A stretch of 64,000 bases of DNA from Nymphaea colorata. Lineage: Eukaryota > Streptophyta > Magnoliopsida > Nymphaeales > Nymphaeaceae. Location of the stretch: the NCBI RefSeq assembly GCF_008831285.2, contig NC_045140.1, forward strand, positions 21,512,370-21,576,369, written 5' to 3'. The notes below the pieces were generated by a model. The model had not been told where the DNA came from. It made no database searches and saw only the letters and a program-made list of their open reading frames with translations. Numbering within the stretch: position 1 is the stretch's first letter; every line of letters starts with the position of its first letter. Of this stretch, positions 11,478 through 23,681 are shown one piece after another. The translations under genes and the position numbers were made by a program.

Positions 11478-13030
11478 CGCAAGATGAATTTGTAGCAATG
11501 CAGCAACAAATATACCTGCACTAGAAATAGAATGTTGAATAATTTACCGTTAGCCACTCCCTCACATACCATCAACCATCGATGAATTTTGTTATAGACT
11601 GATAACGGAAGTACATAACTTCATGAGAATAACACATCGGTCTTCCCCTTTACAGAGCAGACAACAAGCTACAGACAGTTATTCACATAATAAATCATTT
11701 TGTTATAGTACCAATTATGCGTATATGATCGACAACTTGGACAACCAGGAAATTAGCCGTTAAAACTTGCAATCGTGGACCATAAAATTTGACGGCTCGT
11801 ATCTTCTGTTAGAGAACTTCCATTGGGCATTACCGTCTGTGCAGTTTAGTTTCAAGCAAGGGATATTTAACTTGCCCTGAGGTGAATCCAGATGTCAAAA
11901 GACAGCTACGACCGCAGACAATTAATGGTTTGTTGGACGAGACCGAACATCATGCGTCTCAATCTCTTAATACAAAGACCGAATTTCAGCGACTAAGTTC
12001 GTAATTAAGACAGTCGGGAAAGATGAACGGGGAAAATTCACTAATGGGACAAACATCCAACTCCTATAAAAGAAGAAATTGTTAAGATGCACAACGCCAA
12101 TAAATTAAACCCGATAACAGCCTGCAATCATTCAAAGCAGGAAAACAAATACTGTCTGTTCCTTTACATTTAATCGTCCAAAAAACTTGGTTGTCAGATG
12201 AGTAGAAAAACTATTGCACGAGGAAAGACGAAAACAACATTTAAATTTCCAAAAAGAACAGCCAGAATTTCCAAAAAGCCCAAATAAGGCAGAAAAATAG
12301 TTCCCCATATAATATCACTCGGAAATAATAACTCCCAAATTTCAAGAGAGAACAGTAATCAGCAAACAGAAAGCTAGGAGCAAGACCATTTGTTCACTCG
12401 AAACGCTAGACCACATACCTGACCTTAAAACCCTGGTGTGCCGCTCTAGCGTAACCCTATTGAAGACCTAATGTTCAATCACCACCAGGAAAAGGGATAT
12501 CCTCCATCTTTCGAAATTGCAAAGTTTGGAGACAAGTAAATGTGAACGGATCTCAGGTCTGTCATTTTGTTGCATATGCTCATCCATAGTCTTAGACTTT
12601 GCAAGCCCACGCCTTCGGAAAGAGGCTTTATGTGCAAACCAGCAAGTGGATAATTCTCGCAACAGGCAGGATCGCTTACAAGATCAACATGAGGCCTATC
12701 TAGCTTAATCGGCGACGGCGGTATATTGGCTCCAACGGTCGAGAATAGACTACAGCGATGGAATGGCTCCAACATAAGGCCTACCTAGCTTAATCTGGTT
12801 GAGAAAGGAATAATCCTTCGACGAATCCCGCCCGACTTGCCGGACCTTCCTCGACGTCTCTCGAGTAGAAAGGACTGGAAAGAGGCTTCACACTTATAAG
12901 AACTTCACAACCCCCCTTTTATCAACTTGTTTCCTTCGCCATTTCCTAGTACGTTGGCGGAAATTGGGTACTCAATGCGGAGCCCTCCATCCAAGAGAGA
13001 GAGAGAGAGAAAGAGGTTGGAGAAATCCTC
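11478..13030 (-). promoter_or_regulatory. NLR1 5' leader, probable leader intron and promoter
   Basis: Upstream of the NLR1 start. On the minus strand a donor-like CAG/GTATGTGG lies near 12,419 and an acceptor-like TAGTGCAG near 11,520, suggesting a 0.9-kb intron in the leader. From 12,590 to 12,900 the sequence matches the NLR2 upstream region 24,440-24,745. From 12,880 to 13,020 it matches, inverted, 45,425-45,560. A TATA-like CTTATAAG lies near 12,893-12,900, followed upstream by a GA tract at 12,998-13,012. The TATA box and intron are inferences. Confidence 0.5.
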
Positions 13031-13059
13031 AAACAGATATTAGATCTAAAATTCACCTC

Positions 13060-13450
13060 TTAATTCTTATAAGAAGTTGGAGCTATTACTATTTTTCCAT
13101 AAGTTATTAGAAATTAACGAGACATCATACAAAATGAAGGATGCCATGCACCAAAATAAAAAAACCTTGTTCCTATAAATAATATCGTTGATGAAGTTTC
13201 AAATGACCTGGTAAAACGTAAACAATCAAATTCTCTAAATGGTACATTACTTTTTGTTTTTCATTTTAATTGGTTCATGAATCAGGTCTAAATTGTAGAT
13301 ATATTTGTAACATGAATGATGAATAGGTCTGAATTGTAGATATATTTGTAACATGAATGATGAATTAGGCTTGAATTGTAGATATATTTGTAACTTCAAT
13401 AAGAGGCGCACATAAAAAATCTTGAGACACTTAACAAAACCTCATGAATA
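13060..13450. repeat. Dispersed repeat with a 41-bp tandem array
   Basis: Matches 55,740-56,010 (CCATAAGTTA, AACCTCAAATGACC-like and AAATTCTCTAAATGGTA text) in the same orientation. Inside, at 13,284-13,394, a unit of about 41 bp containing AATTGTAGATATATTTGTAA is repeated 2.7 times. The 55.9-kb copy has a single, diverged unit, so the array expanded here. Confidence 0.7.
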
Positions 13451-13470
13451 GTACTTTCTTAGAGAGAGAG

Positions 13471-15109
13471 AAGGACAGAAAAAGCAGACCGAATGAAAAA
13501 GCATTAACAACAGATGCTTAGTGATAAGAAGTTAGTGAAGTACAAAACGAGAAAAAATAAAAGCTAACAAAAGAAAACAACGAAAGATAAAATATTAGGA
13601 GATGAGGAAGAGGGAGGAGGGAGACTAAACTGCGGCGGATGCGACCAGTACAAAGCTCAACCTGAACTCAGACCGGACCTCGTACCCTGACGAGTCTCTC
13701 AACACGCTCCAAAGGAGTGAGGGAAAAAAAAAGTTTTGAGAGAGAGAGAGAGAGAGAAAAAACTTCTCTCAATGAGTGAACCTAAAGTTCAGCATTACTA
13801 AAAAAAAACGCCAACTTCCAACAGTAAAGTGAAAAGTTGACAGTTACCGGCCAGGTCCACTAAAACCATGTAAATCAGAGCGTGACCAAGAAATGAACAG
13901 ACCAAACCAACATAACAGTGAAACGTCATAAGGTACTCTTCCATCAGTTGCAAAGTGCCCTCTTATAGGTTGTAAAGTCAGTTTTCTTTCTTTTTTGTGT
14001 GCAAAGGAGGTATTTAGGCTTGAAATTGCAGGCCTGCCGTCCAGGAGTCCCACAAAATCACTGATGTTCTCATGGACTGAAAAAGCAACGTGGTCGTTCT
14101 CCTTCGTCTTTTTTACTCTTGTTTGCTCTTGTTGGAATTTCATTTGAGCGCGTCAACGTGGGTCGCCGGACCGCAGGCGCTGCACATGTGTCGTTTAACT
14201 CACAAGAGGCCACGCAACTATCACAAGTGTTTCTTTCAAAGCCACCTCAGAAAAGTGTGTTTCTCTTTTCCTATTCCATAGAAGCCCGGAGTTCTTTCGT
14301 CCCTACCCTTTGTGCTTCACCGGGATTTCGTTTCAACTTTTAAATAATGTATCGTCTATGTTGTATACACCAACTACACCCAGTCCTAAGAAAGCAAGAA
14401 AAGGAAGTGTAGACTATGTAATGCAAGTTACAGGTATAGCCAACTGTTTTTTAACATAAAAGTTACTGTCCAGACAAAAAAAAACTGCATTTTTCCTTTG
14501 TGGTTTAACCACATTTTAGTACCAGGTAACACAACAGAGCTGAACACTTTCTTTACGAAATTAAGTGGAGAGGTGGGTAGCTCCGACCATACATTGTGCT
14601 ACTTTATAAAGTAAAATCTAAAGAAAATTTAGGACAATCTTTTCAAATGATAAATTAATAATATTCAAATAATTTCACTAATTGATATATTGATTAAAAA
14701 CAAAGACGTAAAATAGTTAATACTATTTAAATAATTCTATCACGCTTCATTGCCCTATTGGATTTGTCAATTATCTGACCCGACGCTAATGTCAGAACAT
14801 TATAACGATGATGTTCTCAGCACAACCAGATGCAATAACGGATAATACTTGCTTACATGCACTTGCACCATGTTGGTGAGCAAACCAATATGACACTACT
14901 ACTGAAATTTACAACATAATTCGTGGTCATATTTGATCATATAATGGGATCTCTTGGTTCATGACAACTGACCCTTGGATTCTTTGATTCATGGGACGGA
15001 AATTAAAAAAACACACTCAATTTCGGAAAAAAGGTGATGACATTAAACTGCTTGGATTACATGTAAAAAATGAAATTTTAATTATAAATTCAAACGTAAG
15101 TAAGCTTTA
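13471..15109. other. Intergenic DNA without a recognisable gene
   Basis: AT-rich, with a GA microsatellite at about 13,738-13,757 and no open frame that looks like protein. The overlapping frames around 13,850-14,340 on both strands share the same DNA and match no family I know. Confidence 0.5.
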
Positions 15110-15525
15110 AATGCGGCACACTTCTGTTAAGTTTTTAAACTGCGATGCTATAAATTATTGTTAGTTGTAAAACTCATAAGTGATTTGAGCGCTAGTTCAT
15201 ATCAACAGAGCTTACCAGATTTAACCAAGCAAAGCTGAACGATTGAGATTGTAGAAATATATTTTTACATAATCTTGTAGACAAGGTTTGTATAAGATCC
15301 CAAGACAGCATCAGGCAGTATCTTGTTTCAAAATATTAGCAATCAGAATTCGACGGTGTCCGAACCGGTTTTGGAACCAAAGCCTTTTCCAAAAATAATG
15401 AGAATCGGAACCATCTAATAAGATTAGTGTTGCTTTTAGACTGGAAAATAGAAAAACCTGAACTTTTTAAACATCACGGAAGATAGAATGAACGAAAAGT
15501 AGACAACTAGAAATGAACAGTTGAA
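15110..15525 (+). repeat. Dispersed repeat, one of three copies
   Basis: The 15,178-15,300 part (AAGTGATTTGAGCGC, ATATATTTTTACATAAT, TTGTATAAGATCCCAAG) recurs at 27,280-27,420. The 15,321-15,520 part (AAATATTAGCAATCAGAATT, GAAAAGTAGACAACTAGAAA) recurs inverted at 51,770-51,990. Probably a degraded transposon. Class not determined. Confidence 0.7.
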
Positions 15526-15819
15526 TATTTGCAGGTATTGGCCCGAATCAACTGATTGTCATTTTCTATGCATCGTATCAGTCGCTAACTGACAAGTCAT
15601 CGAGATCGAGGTCGCGAGAGAGAGAAACGATAATTGCAAAGCTGTTTGTTGATCGCGTACCTGCAAAACGACCGATCGATCAGCGGTCCTTCGCCTTGCT
15701 AGCTCAGACTTTTTTCCTCGAACAATTCGCCCAACGCTGACGCACGCAAAGAGATGAAGGAAAGGCTGAGCGAATGAATCAATCCCTTTCTTTCCCAGCC
15801 CTCTTTCCTTCATCCCCGG

Positions 15820-15995
15820 ACAATCGTTTGCTTCCCGCCCCTGCCATTTTAAATAGGTTTAAAAATGAGTCGGATTCGAATTTTCAACGAGTCATATTCA
15901 TCCACAGAGTCAGACATGCAATTTCATGGCCTCTTTCTTGGATCTCAACATCTCATTCACTCTGTCATGATTGTAGATTTGCATCGCATTTTCGA
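15820..15995. repeat. Dispersed repeat, inverted mate at 33.3-33.5 kb
   Basis: Contains CTTCCCGCCCCTGCCATTTT, GAGTCGGATTCGAATTTT, ATTTCATGGC and TCATGATTGTAGATTTGCA. Each is found as reverse complement, in matching order, at 33,285-33,505. No coding sequence. Confidence 0.75.
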
Positions 15996-16659
15996 CCTCT
16001 TAATAAATATGCCAGACTTGATTTGAATCACTCATTGAATAAATCCAACTCATATGCCTCCAAGGGATGAGGCTCCACCACCCACTTTCAGCTCAGCACA
16101 TAGCCAACCTAGCGGTTGTGCGACTCACTACATTAGGCGCATGGGGCAAGATGAAGTCTAAGCATGACTTTTTTAGATTGGAAGGAATTTCCTTCAGTTC
16201 GCCTTTTAACGTGGTAGCAAGGTGGTCCTCTTTCAAAAGACATCTGGTGACTTAACGAGCTCTTTTCCTAGACCGTAAAAAGTCTTCAAGCATGTTTGAT
16301 AGCCTCTTTTCGAGAGAGACCGTGGAAAGAACCACTCACCTTACATTAGAAAGGTAAAATTTTGATGGTTTCTTTTTGGGATCTCATAGATCAAATCAGC
16401 TACATGAAGGTATGGAATCAACGACCTAAATAATCCCCATACTAAGGTTTGGTAGCTATCTATTTCTCTCCCTCTCTCAAGTCTTATTTCCGTTTTTTGT
16501 TCTTCTTTTCCTACCGTTTAACATGGGTTTTTAATGAATCGAACTTGTAGGCCCATGATATGCGGATAACTGAAAATGAAAAAATCAGTCCTTCTTTTTA
16601 TAAAAGGAATTCAAGCCAAAGCATTTTTCATCATAAGCAAGCTGTGGTTTAAGCACAGT

Positions 16660-17460
16660 TATATGTTGGATCAAGTAAACATCACAGTGAAGCTTATTGG
16701 TGTAGGTGTTCAGATCTGTATCAAAGGTTCTAAAGTCTATCAGATATTGTACATATTTGCCAATGAGGTCAAGCAAATAATGTGCTTTAACATTAAAAAA
16801 ATGTTGTCCGTTGCTACTCAGGTGACCCATAAGTGGATGGGACAGCGGAAATGCTATAGCGTTTGGATGGTAGTTTCCGAGATGCTGTGGTATTTGTACA
16901 TCGTATTCGAGTCTCTCTCTGGCATTATTCCGCCCTCTGTTGCCGTGTTGCGCAGTGTCTACGCAGCCCTTTCCTCATAATCAGTCGCGCTATTACACCG
17001 TTTCCTTCTCCATTGCGTCGTTGCAGGGACACAGCCTATATTCAAACTAAAGACGACTTCTTGTACGCATTTTAACTTCAGTTAGGATGTTAATGAATTG
17101 AATTTGAATCAATGTACTCATAATTATATTTATTTTTTCAGATATTCAAATAGTCAGATTCAAATTCAAATTAAATAGAGATCCAAACCAATTTTGCAAT
17201 TAGAATCCCTTTTTCACAATTATATTAGAATCTGAATTTTGAACCGAACCTGGCCAATTTTCAACATGCAAGAATATTCAATGTATGATATTTATTTAAA
17301 ACTAATTCTTAAGAATCAAAATCGGAGCAGACGTTGTTTCTTAAATCAGAATCCTATCAGTTTTCTTAATGAGATACTAAAGTTTGTTCCATGTCTGATT
17401 TTTTTAGAATGGTTCGGTCGATCCACATTCCTATCTTCGATCTAGCTAACTAGTTTTTAA
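16660..17460 (+). repeat. Dispersed repeat related to 52.0-52.6 kb (inverted), 34.6 and 53.4 kb
   Basis: 16,660-16,850 (AAACATCACAGTGAAGCTTA, ATCAAAGGTTCTAAAGTCTA, AAAAAAATGTTGTCCGTTG) matches 52,460-52,645 in reverse complement. 17,095-17,460 (AATCAATGTACTCATAATTA, CATTCCTATCTTCGATCTAG) matches 34,590-34,980 and 53,350-53,740 directly. The open frames over it follow repeat sequence and are not genes. Confidence 0.75.
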
Positions 17461-18454
17461 AGAAGGACAAGCATTGCGATGCAACTTATGCGCGTTCGAA
17501 AATCTTTCTAAGCTAAAACTCCACTAAGAAAGTTTGAAAAGTCCTCCAGAATTTTTTCCTATCAATTTCCATCTCTTTCCACTTGTGGCCGCAAAAATAA
17601 AGCTTTCAGTTTTCAATTACTTTTTAGGCCATTTCCAGGAATTTTTTCATTTTATGGAAGACTGAATAGTCTGAATTGGATTGGAGGTTGGAAGTTGCTC
17701 GTCAATTTACAGTGACGTCGAAAGATTTTAATACGACTGAAATCTATAGAGGACTGCGGGCCACTTCCACCATTGTTAACAACATTTATTCTGCACCTTC
17801 GAGGCAACTTCGGTTGTCCTCCAAGAATATATATATATATATATGACTGCGCTAGAGGAGGCGAGTGCCTCTCACTAGAATGTGGCTCCACCACTTTATT
17901 CAGCCAACACATAGCTAGACAGTTGATTTGGGATGCATTAACCGAATGGGCAGGGCGTAGATAGGTAGGGACTCCATGGGGAATATACCTTGTGGAACTA
18001 ATTCTTTGAAAAGTTTAAATTAATGGTTAAAGTTGGGTGGATCTAGGTCTAGTTATATTAGACAGCTTCGCCAGACCCACGTGACTCCCCTATGGCTAAT
18101 TGAAAGTTTGTTAACTATATGGTTAGTGCTCCATAAAAAAAGAAAAAATTCTTGCTTCGCCGCTATGTATTGGACGAGGTGAAGTCTAAGCATGACTTTC
18201 AAAATTCAAGTGACAAGAAGTTCCTTATTCTCACCTCTAAGCAATTTCGTTGTTCATGAAAACGTAAACGTTTGCAAGCCATTTCCTATTGACAGCTCAT
18301 AGATCAAAACCTTACATTACAATATAAATTTGAATGAAGATGCCTGCATAAGAGAAAATCATTATGATATTGATACTGACTAGCAATTGTGAGACCCCAA
18401 CTCTTAATTGTAAGGGACCCGAAAGAAGCATCCCTCCTTGATGAAACGCAAAAT
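17461..18454. other. Repeat-rich intergenic DNA
   Basis: No gene recognised. A TA run lies at about 17,827-17,844. Text near 18,170-18,300 resembles 54,840-54,980. A degraded extra copy of the segmental-duplication boundary (CCCCAACTCTTAATTGTAAG) lies near 18,396, about 68 bp before the main one. Confidence 0.5.
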
Positions 18455-20130
18455 TTGTAACCCCAACTCTTAATTGTAAGCGGCCCCAAAGAGAAGCATC
18501 CCTCCGTCTATGTCTATGCTGATGATAAACATCGAGTCAGGCTGCTCACCGCGACCATACCTTGGATTCTCAGTACATACGTAGCGCATGTCATGCATGC
18601 ATTATCAACAGTGGTGGAGGCACGTTGAAGCATGGCCTTGCTTGATTTCTGACCACCAACTGCTAACTTTAGATGATGAAATGTCCCCAGGTGATCATGA
18701 GAAGCTTCAACCAACTTTTCCACTCCACTTCTTACAAAAACCAATCTCAGCGAAGCTTGACATTCGCTGGCGGACGGTAAGGACCTTAGTCGTGGGACAA
18801 GCATGGTCGTGCGTCGGGGATCGAACTGGTTAGCAACTTAGCAAGCACCAACCACGTCCAATATTATGGGCCTACCAAGGGCCGGCACTCGGTCCGGCTT
18901 CCAGCGAATCTTTGGGCCTACGGTGAAAACGATAGGGCTTGGTGCCGAGCCAGGGCTGCCGGGCCAGGTCGGCTTGTTTCAACCGGACACGTTTGAGTTA
19001 TTCAATTAAATGATCAGTTCAGCTTCAAGTTGATCCTTTACCTTGTGCACCCATCTGGATGGATCAACTATTTTCCAGCCAGCGGAGGCCCGGCGGCACT
19101 GCCAGCGACCGCAGGAGGAGCCATCGAAAAAGGGCACGAAGAGGAAGGGGGAGGCATCTCCCAGCCCGATGCCTCTCAGAACGGTAGCCGACCGGCTCAG
19201 TGGGGGCTTCGTCAGGTGGAAGTGGGGAGTGGGAAGGGGGAGAGAGAATGAGAAAAAGTAAGACAGAAAAAAAAAAGTAAAAAATTAAAGCTTCATCTAG
19301 GCTGTCCGGTCAAATGGTGGACGACTCTGATGGGTGGTCCACTGGACAGCTACAAAAATTGAAACAGCGTTCAATTTTTCCAGAGAAGTATATCAGTTTA
19401 AGGATGACCATTAAAAATAATTTGATATACGCAATGCCTTTAGCTTTGGATGTTTTGATATATATATATATATATATATAAGTGAGATCCACTATCGACA
19501 GCATCATGTGACCAGGAAACTCAAACCTCCCGCTCAGATGGCATACTCAAAGATGTCATAATCAAATTTCTTTTGAAATATGTTCGACGTAGGCCATGAA
19601 CTGCATTTGTAGACATGAATTTTACAGCAGAACTCCCATTCGGACGAGAGTTACAAATACATCACTAGGGGAGACACATTGTTTTACAAAAGTTATGAAG
19701 CACTCCAAATAGAAATTGAAGTTTTCGTTTCTAGATGCTTGACTTAAATCAGTTTCGAAAAAGTTTTCAGTCAATTAGATGATAGGTAAGATGGCCATTT
19801 CAAACTGCTGCCAGAAAGGTTTGAATAAGGCTTATGAGGACATGTGGGAAAGCGAACAGTTCAGATATCCTGAGATATAATGGTTACTGAATTCGACTTA
19901 ATCAGGTTCTTTGTAATCAGATGCTGATTTGGCCGTAATTTTTTTTTCCAAGTTCGAATATCAATCCGACTAGCATAAGATCTGACGGTTATATGTATTC
20001 CGGCTAGATCATTATCAGATTCTGACGAAATATTGGGCTCCAATCCAAATTCAATTACAAAACTACATGCCGAATCCAAACCCCAAATGTAATTCGATAT
20101 GGATATCTTTAACCACATGACACTTACGAC
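18455..20130 (+). repeat. Segmental duplication, uninterrupted copy
   Basis: Matches 35,065-36,053 and, across Copia-1, 41,518-42,330. Landmarks are GTAAGCGGCCCCAAAGAGAA, GTAGCGCATGTCATGCATGC, ATATGTTCGACGTAGGCCAT and AAGGCTTATGAGGACAT. This copy keeps the site near 19,590 where Copia-1 entered the other copy. It ends about 90 bp from the NLR2 stop. A TA microsatellite lies at 19,459-19,480. Non-coding. Confidence 0.85.
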
Positions 20131-20221
20131 CAACCGTCTTTGGAATTAAGTTTTTACAAAGATTTTAAGTACATAAAGAAATTAGAGACCAACAGTCTTT
20201 GTACTGGACAGTCTAGAACGA

Positions 20222-23200
20222 TTATACAAGAAATTTCAAGTTCACATCTTCTTTAGGAACCTGAAACGTTACATTGCTGAGCACACGCTCAAAAGGCCTC
20301 CATAGATATGCAGTATCCTCATCACAAACAACTGCTGTAAGTCCTTTCAACTGTGCCACTGATGTTGGCAGTTCCGTCAGCCCTAAGCACCATCTCATAT
20401 CAATTCTTTTCAAATGCTGCAACTGGCCAATGTTGTCTGGCAAGCTCTCAATGCTCGAGCAATGAGACAGATCCAAGAATCTGAGGCTTCCAAGTTTACA
20501 TGAGGAATCCGGAAGGCCTTCCAAACTTGAACAAGAGTGTAACCTTAAGACCTCTAATCTTCCTAATCCACCTATTCCCTCGGGCAGTTCAAATAGATCA
20601 GGGCAATTTGTTATGCTTAGTTTCTGTAGATTGGTAAGACTGCATAGTCCAGGAGGCAATGTCTCTACACCGTGGCAGTAGTCCAGTTCTAGCTCCGTTA
20701 GCATTGGAAAGTTGCTATGAATATCCCAATGAATGACTTGACTGACCTCACAGAGCACCATTACTAGCTTCTGCACTGTCTGCATTGCTTGTGTAAAAGT
20801 AGAAAGAGGAGGGATTAATATTTTCTCCAGTCTAATTCTGTGGAGATTCTTCAAAGAACCCAATGCAGACAGGCCTTGTAATTCTGCAGGGCGTGTGCTA
20901 TGGTTTGCACTAATCAAAACCTTGAGGTTTTCCATTATCTCCAGAGATGGGGGCAAGAAATACGAGTCAGCTGAGAAGTTCAGGATCAAGACCTCAGCAT
21001 GAGGAAAAGGTATATCAAACCAGTTCCCGGGACCCATTTGACCTGCATACCGACAAAACAGGATTCTTATCTGTCATTTGAATTTGAAAACTCAGTGAAG
21101 TTAGGCTTAGGTTGCTCATCCTTACCAGTCTGAAAGGAAACTATCTCAGCCAGGGATGCTTGTTCCTTCTGTCGCTCTGAGATTTCCAGAAGATCTCCTT
21201 CACTCAAGATAAGTCTTGTCGACTGACCACCATTGTTCACACGGCAGGTATAGATTGCCAATTCTCTCAGAATGTCATGCTGAAAAACAAAGAGGTCACT
21301 GAAGCTCCCATCTACATCCCCAGCTTCGCACCTGCAAAGACCTTGAATTTTACATTTAACATAGAAGAACAATTTAGATCTAAAAACTACATAGAAGGCA
21401 GACATTTACCTTGTTCTCTCAACAAGTGTAATTAGGTTTCTGCTCGCAAGTTCAAGCAAAGCAACATATGCATCATCCTCAGTTAAGCCATGGATTTCGA
21501 TCCACACGTCAATGAGAGAGGCTGCAGGTATCTTTTCATCTTCCGGAAAAGTACCCAGGTCCATAAAACACTCCGTAAGTATTTTACTCAAGGAGTTTAA
21601 ACTGCTGCTCAAGCATCCCAGGAGATCGCCATGCATCTCAAAGATTTGATTTCCTTGCAGGAGCATCTGTGCTGTCTTGCGCCATTTCCTGACAGGTTCC
21701 TGCCTCAGTGAGCCTCCAATTACTTTTAGTGCCAGTGGCAGACCTCTGCAACCTTTCACTATCTGCAGCATGACAAATAGTTAAGTCATGACTTTTTAAA
21801 AAGAAATAAGAACACCACTAATTTACACACAAGAACACATTTCTGTTAACTGAAAAAAAAAATCATGAATGCAGGTGCAGATTAAATTGTTCAAGGACTA
21901 ATAAACCATGTCATCGGGTCTAAAAGCTAAGGCACCGAAAGAAATAAAAAGGCATTAATATAAAGAAAAATGCTGAACACTACGTCTTGTTTTACCTGTT
22001 CCAGCTGTTCCAAAAGCTCAGGATCCAGCTTATCAAGGGCTTGATCAGGGGCGAAAGCTGATTGACAGAACAGATCCCTGGCACCTTCTGGTCCCAACAT
22101 TTGTAAAGGATAGGCTAAATCAAGACCCTTAAAATTGATTCTTGATGTAACTAGTGTTCTGAAGCCTGTCCTTCTGAATACAAGCCTCTGGAGTACTGAT
22201 TCAGACCAAACATCATCTAGAACCACTAGAGAAGGTTTATGCTTTCTCTTGCTCAGACTGTCTGTTAACTGATCGAATGCATCATTCTCATTAATAAAAT
22301 CGGGTATGCAACTTGCGTTGACCAGCTTTGCCCATAGTCTTTGATAATCTCTAGCAAGTTTGGCATCTCAGATACTGTACTGAAAACGATCGCCGCAAAC
22401 TCAGCTGGAAATTGAAAAGGAGAAAGAAATTAGCATCATTGAACTTCACCAACAGCCATTTCCTTGCCTATTTGAAGGCAAGTTGAAATATAAGTTTGCT
22501 GAAGTGACAAAGTACTATACCCCACAACCTATCGCACAAAAGTGTCTATAAGATTTTTCAAATTCAGGTGGCCACCTACATTATCCTAAATGGAACCTTG
22601 TAAATATAGGAGAAAGTGTCACATGAAGGAGGGGGCATTATTAGACACCATCCCTCGAGGGCATTTAGGTAGCAGGAGAAAGGGCATCAGACAGAATGAA
22701 AAATCTAGCAAAGCAGGTGAAACTTTTGGAAAAAATAGTCAGACCCCTCCAGGGCTTATTCTTTTTCCTGCATGTTTTGCCGTTAGACTTGCAAGGTAAG
22801 TGAAGTGTAGCCTGAAAAATTAACCTGTATTTGTTTTCATGGTGCATGAGTGGGTGAAATAAAGGTCCCACCCACCAATTGACCATTAATTTTGTTGCTA
22901 GGCTACTAATTTGTGTATGCAATCAGACATGTAGATATATATAAACACTTACTTGCAATCACATGACTCATGTCTAAGATGTTCAGCCAATATAGAAGGC
23001 AACAGGGGAAATTGTACCTTGCACTTTGTAATCTTGACAGAGCTTTGCAGCCAAGGTCGTCTTCCCGCATCCTCCAGGTGCACATATTCCAATAACAGCG
23101 ACATTCTCAAAGAGGAGCTTCCTTTTTAACTCTTCCAGAGGAACACTCAAGCCAACAATTTTGCTTGGAATCTGGGTCATTGAATTTGAGTAAGACAACT

Positions 23201-23681
23201 TTTCACTACGAGAAGTAGACTTCATGCTCAAACTACTGAACTCCTTGTACAGCCTCTTTGCCTCTGCCATCATCTGTTTTGTATCCACCCATATTTCGGC
23301 CTGCATATTCATACTTGCAAACCTTAGCAACTGTGCATCTAACTTCATTAATTTCTTGGCATACATGTGCCTCTTCCAGATTTTCCATGTTGGAAGCTTC
23401 GAACACTTATTGATCAAATGTTTACCATGTTTCAAACAATCTAATAATTCAGTCATGTTTTCTCGTCTTTGAACTATTGCCTTGTCATCCAGTTTGCTGT
23501 CCTTTAACTCCTTGTCTAACCGTTTAAGCTCCTCTACTGGAACTTGTAAAGTTTCTACAGTCTTTTGCAACCGATGAAAGCAGTCATGGAAGTCCATAAA
23601 GGTTTCCTGTCCCTCCAGAATAGCTTTCAGCAGCTCTGCAACTATAGTACCAACTACTACACCGTTCACTAAATCAGACAT
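20222..23681 (-). pseudogene. NRG1-like: RPW8-type NLR, NRG1-like (NLR2), disabled by a one-base deletion
   Basis: Same five-exon plan as NLR1 and NLR3: 23681-23018, 22404-21996, 21762-21410, 21331-21126 and 21042-20222. It would encode about 817 residues: RPW8 domain, P-loop APGGCGKTT, kinase-2 LVVLDDVW, GLPLAL, FPEDEKIP, QHD, and LRRs ending NLKFLV. Exon 2 is 409 bp against 410 bp in NLR3. One base is missing near 22,344-22,347 (TTTGATAATCTC here, TTTGACATATCTC in NLR3). The frame shifts after LLEI and reaches a stop about 25 codons later. All other exons are open and splice sites are kept, so the loss is recent, or it is a sequencing error. A product could be only the RPW8 domain plus P-loop, about 260 residues. 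Intron 1 holds some 350 bp (about 22,540-22,920) absent from NLR3. Confidence 0.9.

Noticed and set aside
13844..14343. Overlapping open frames on both strands, about 100 codons
   Set aside because: No recognisable domain, no splice context, and frames on opposite strands compete for the same DNA.
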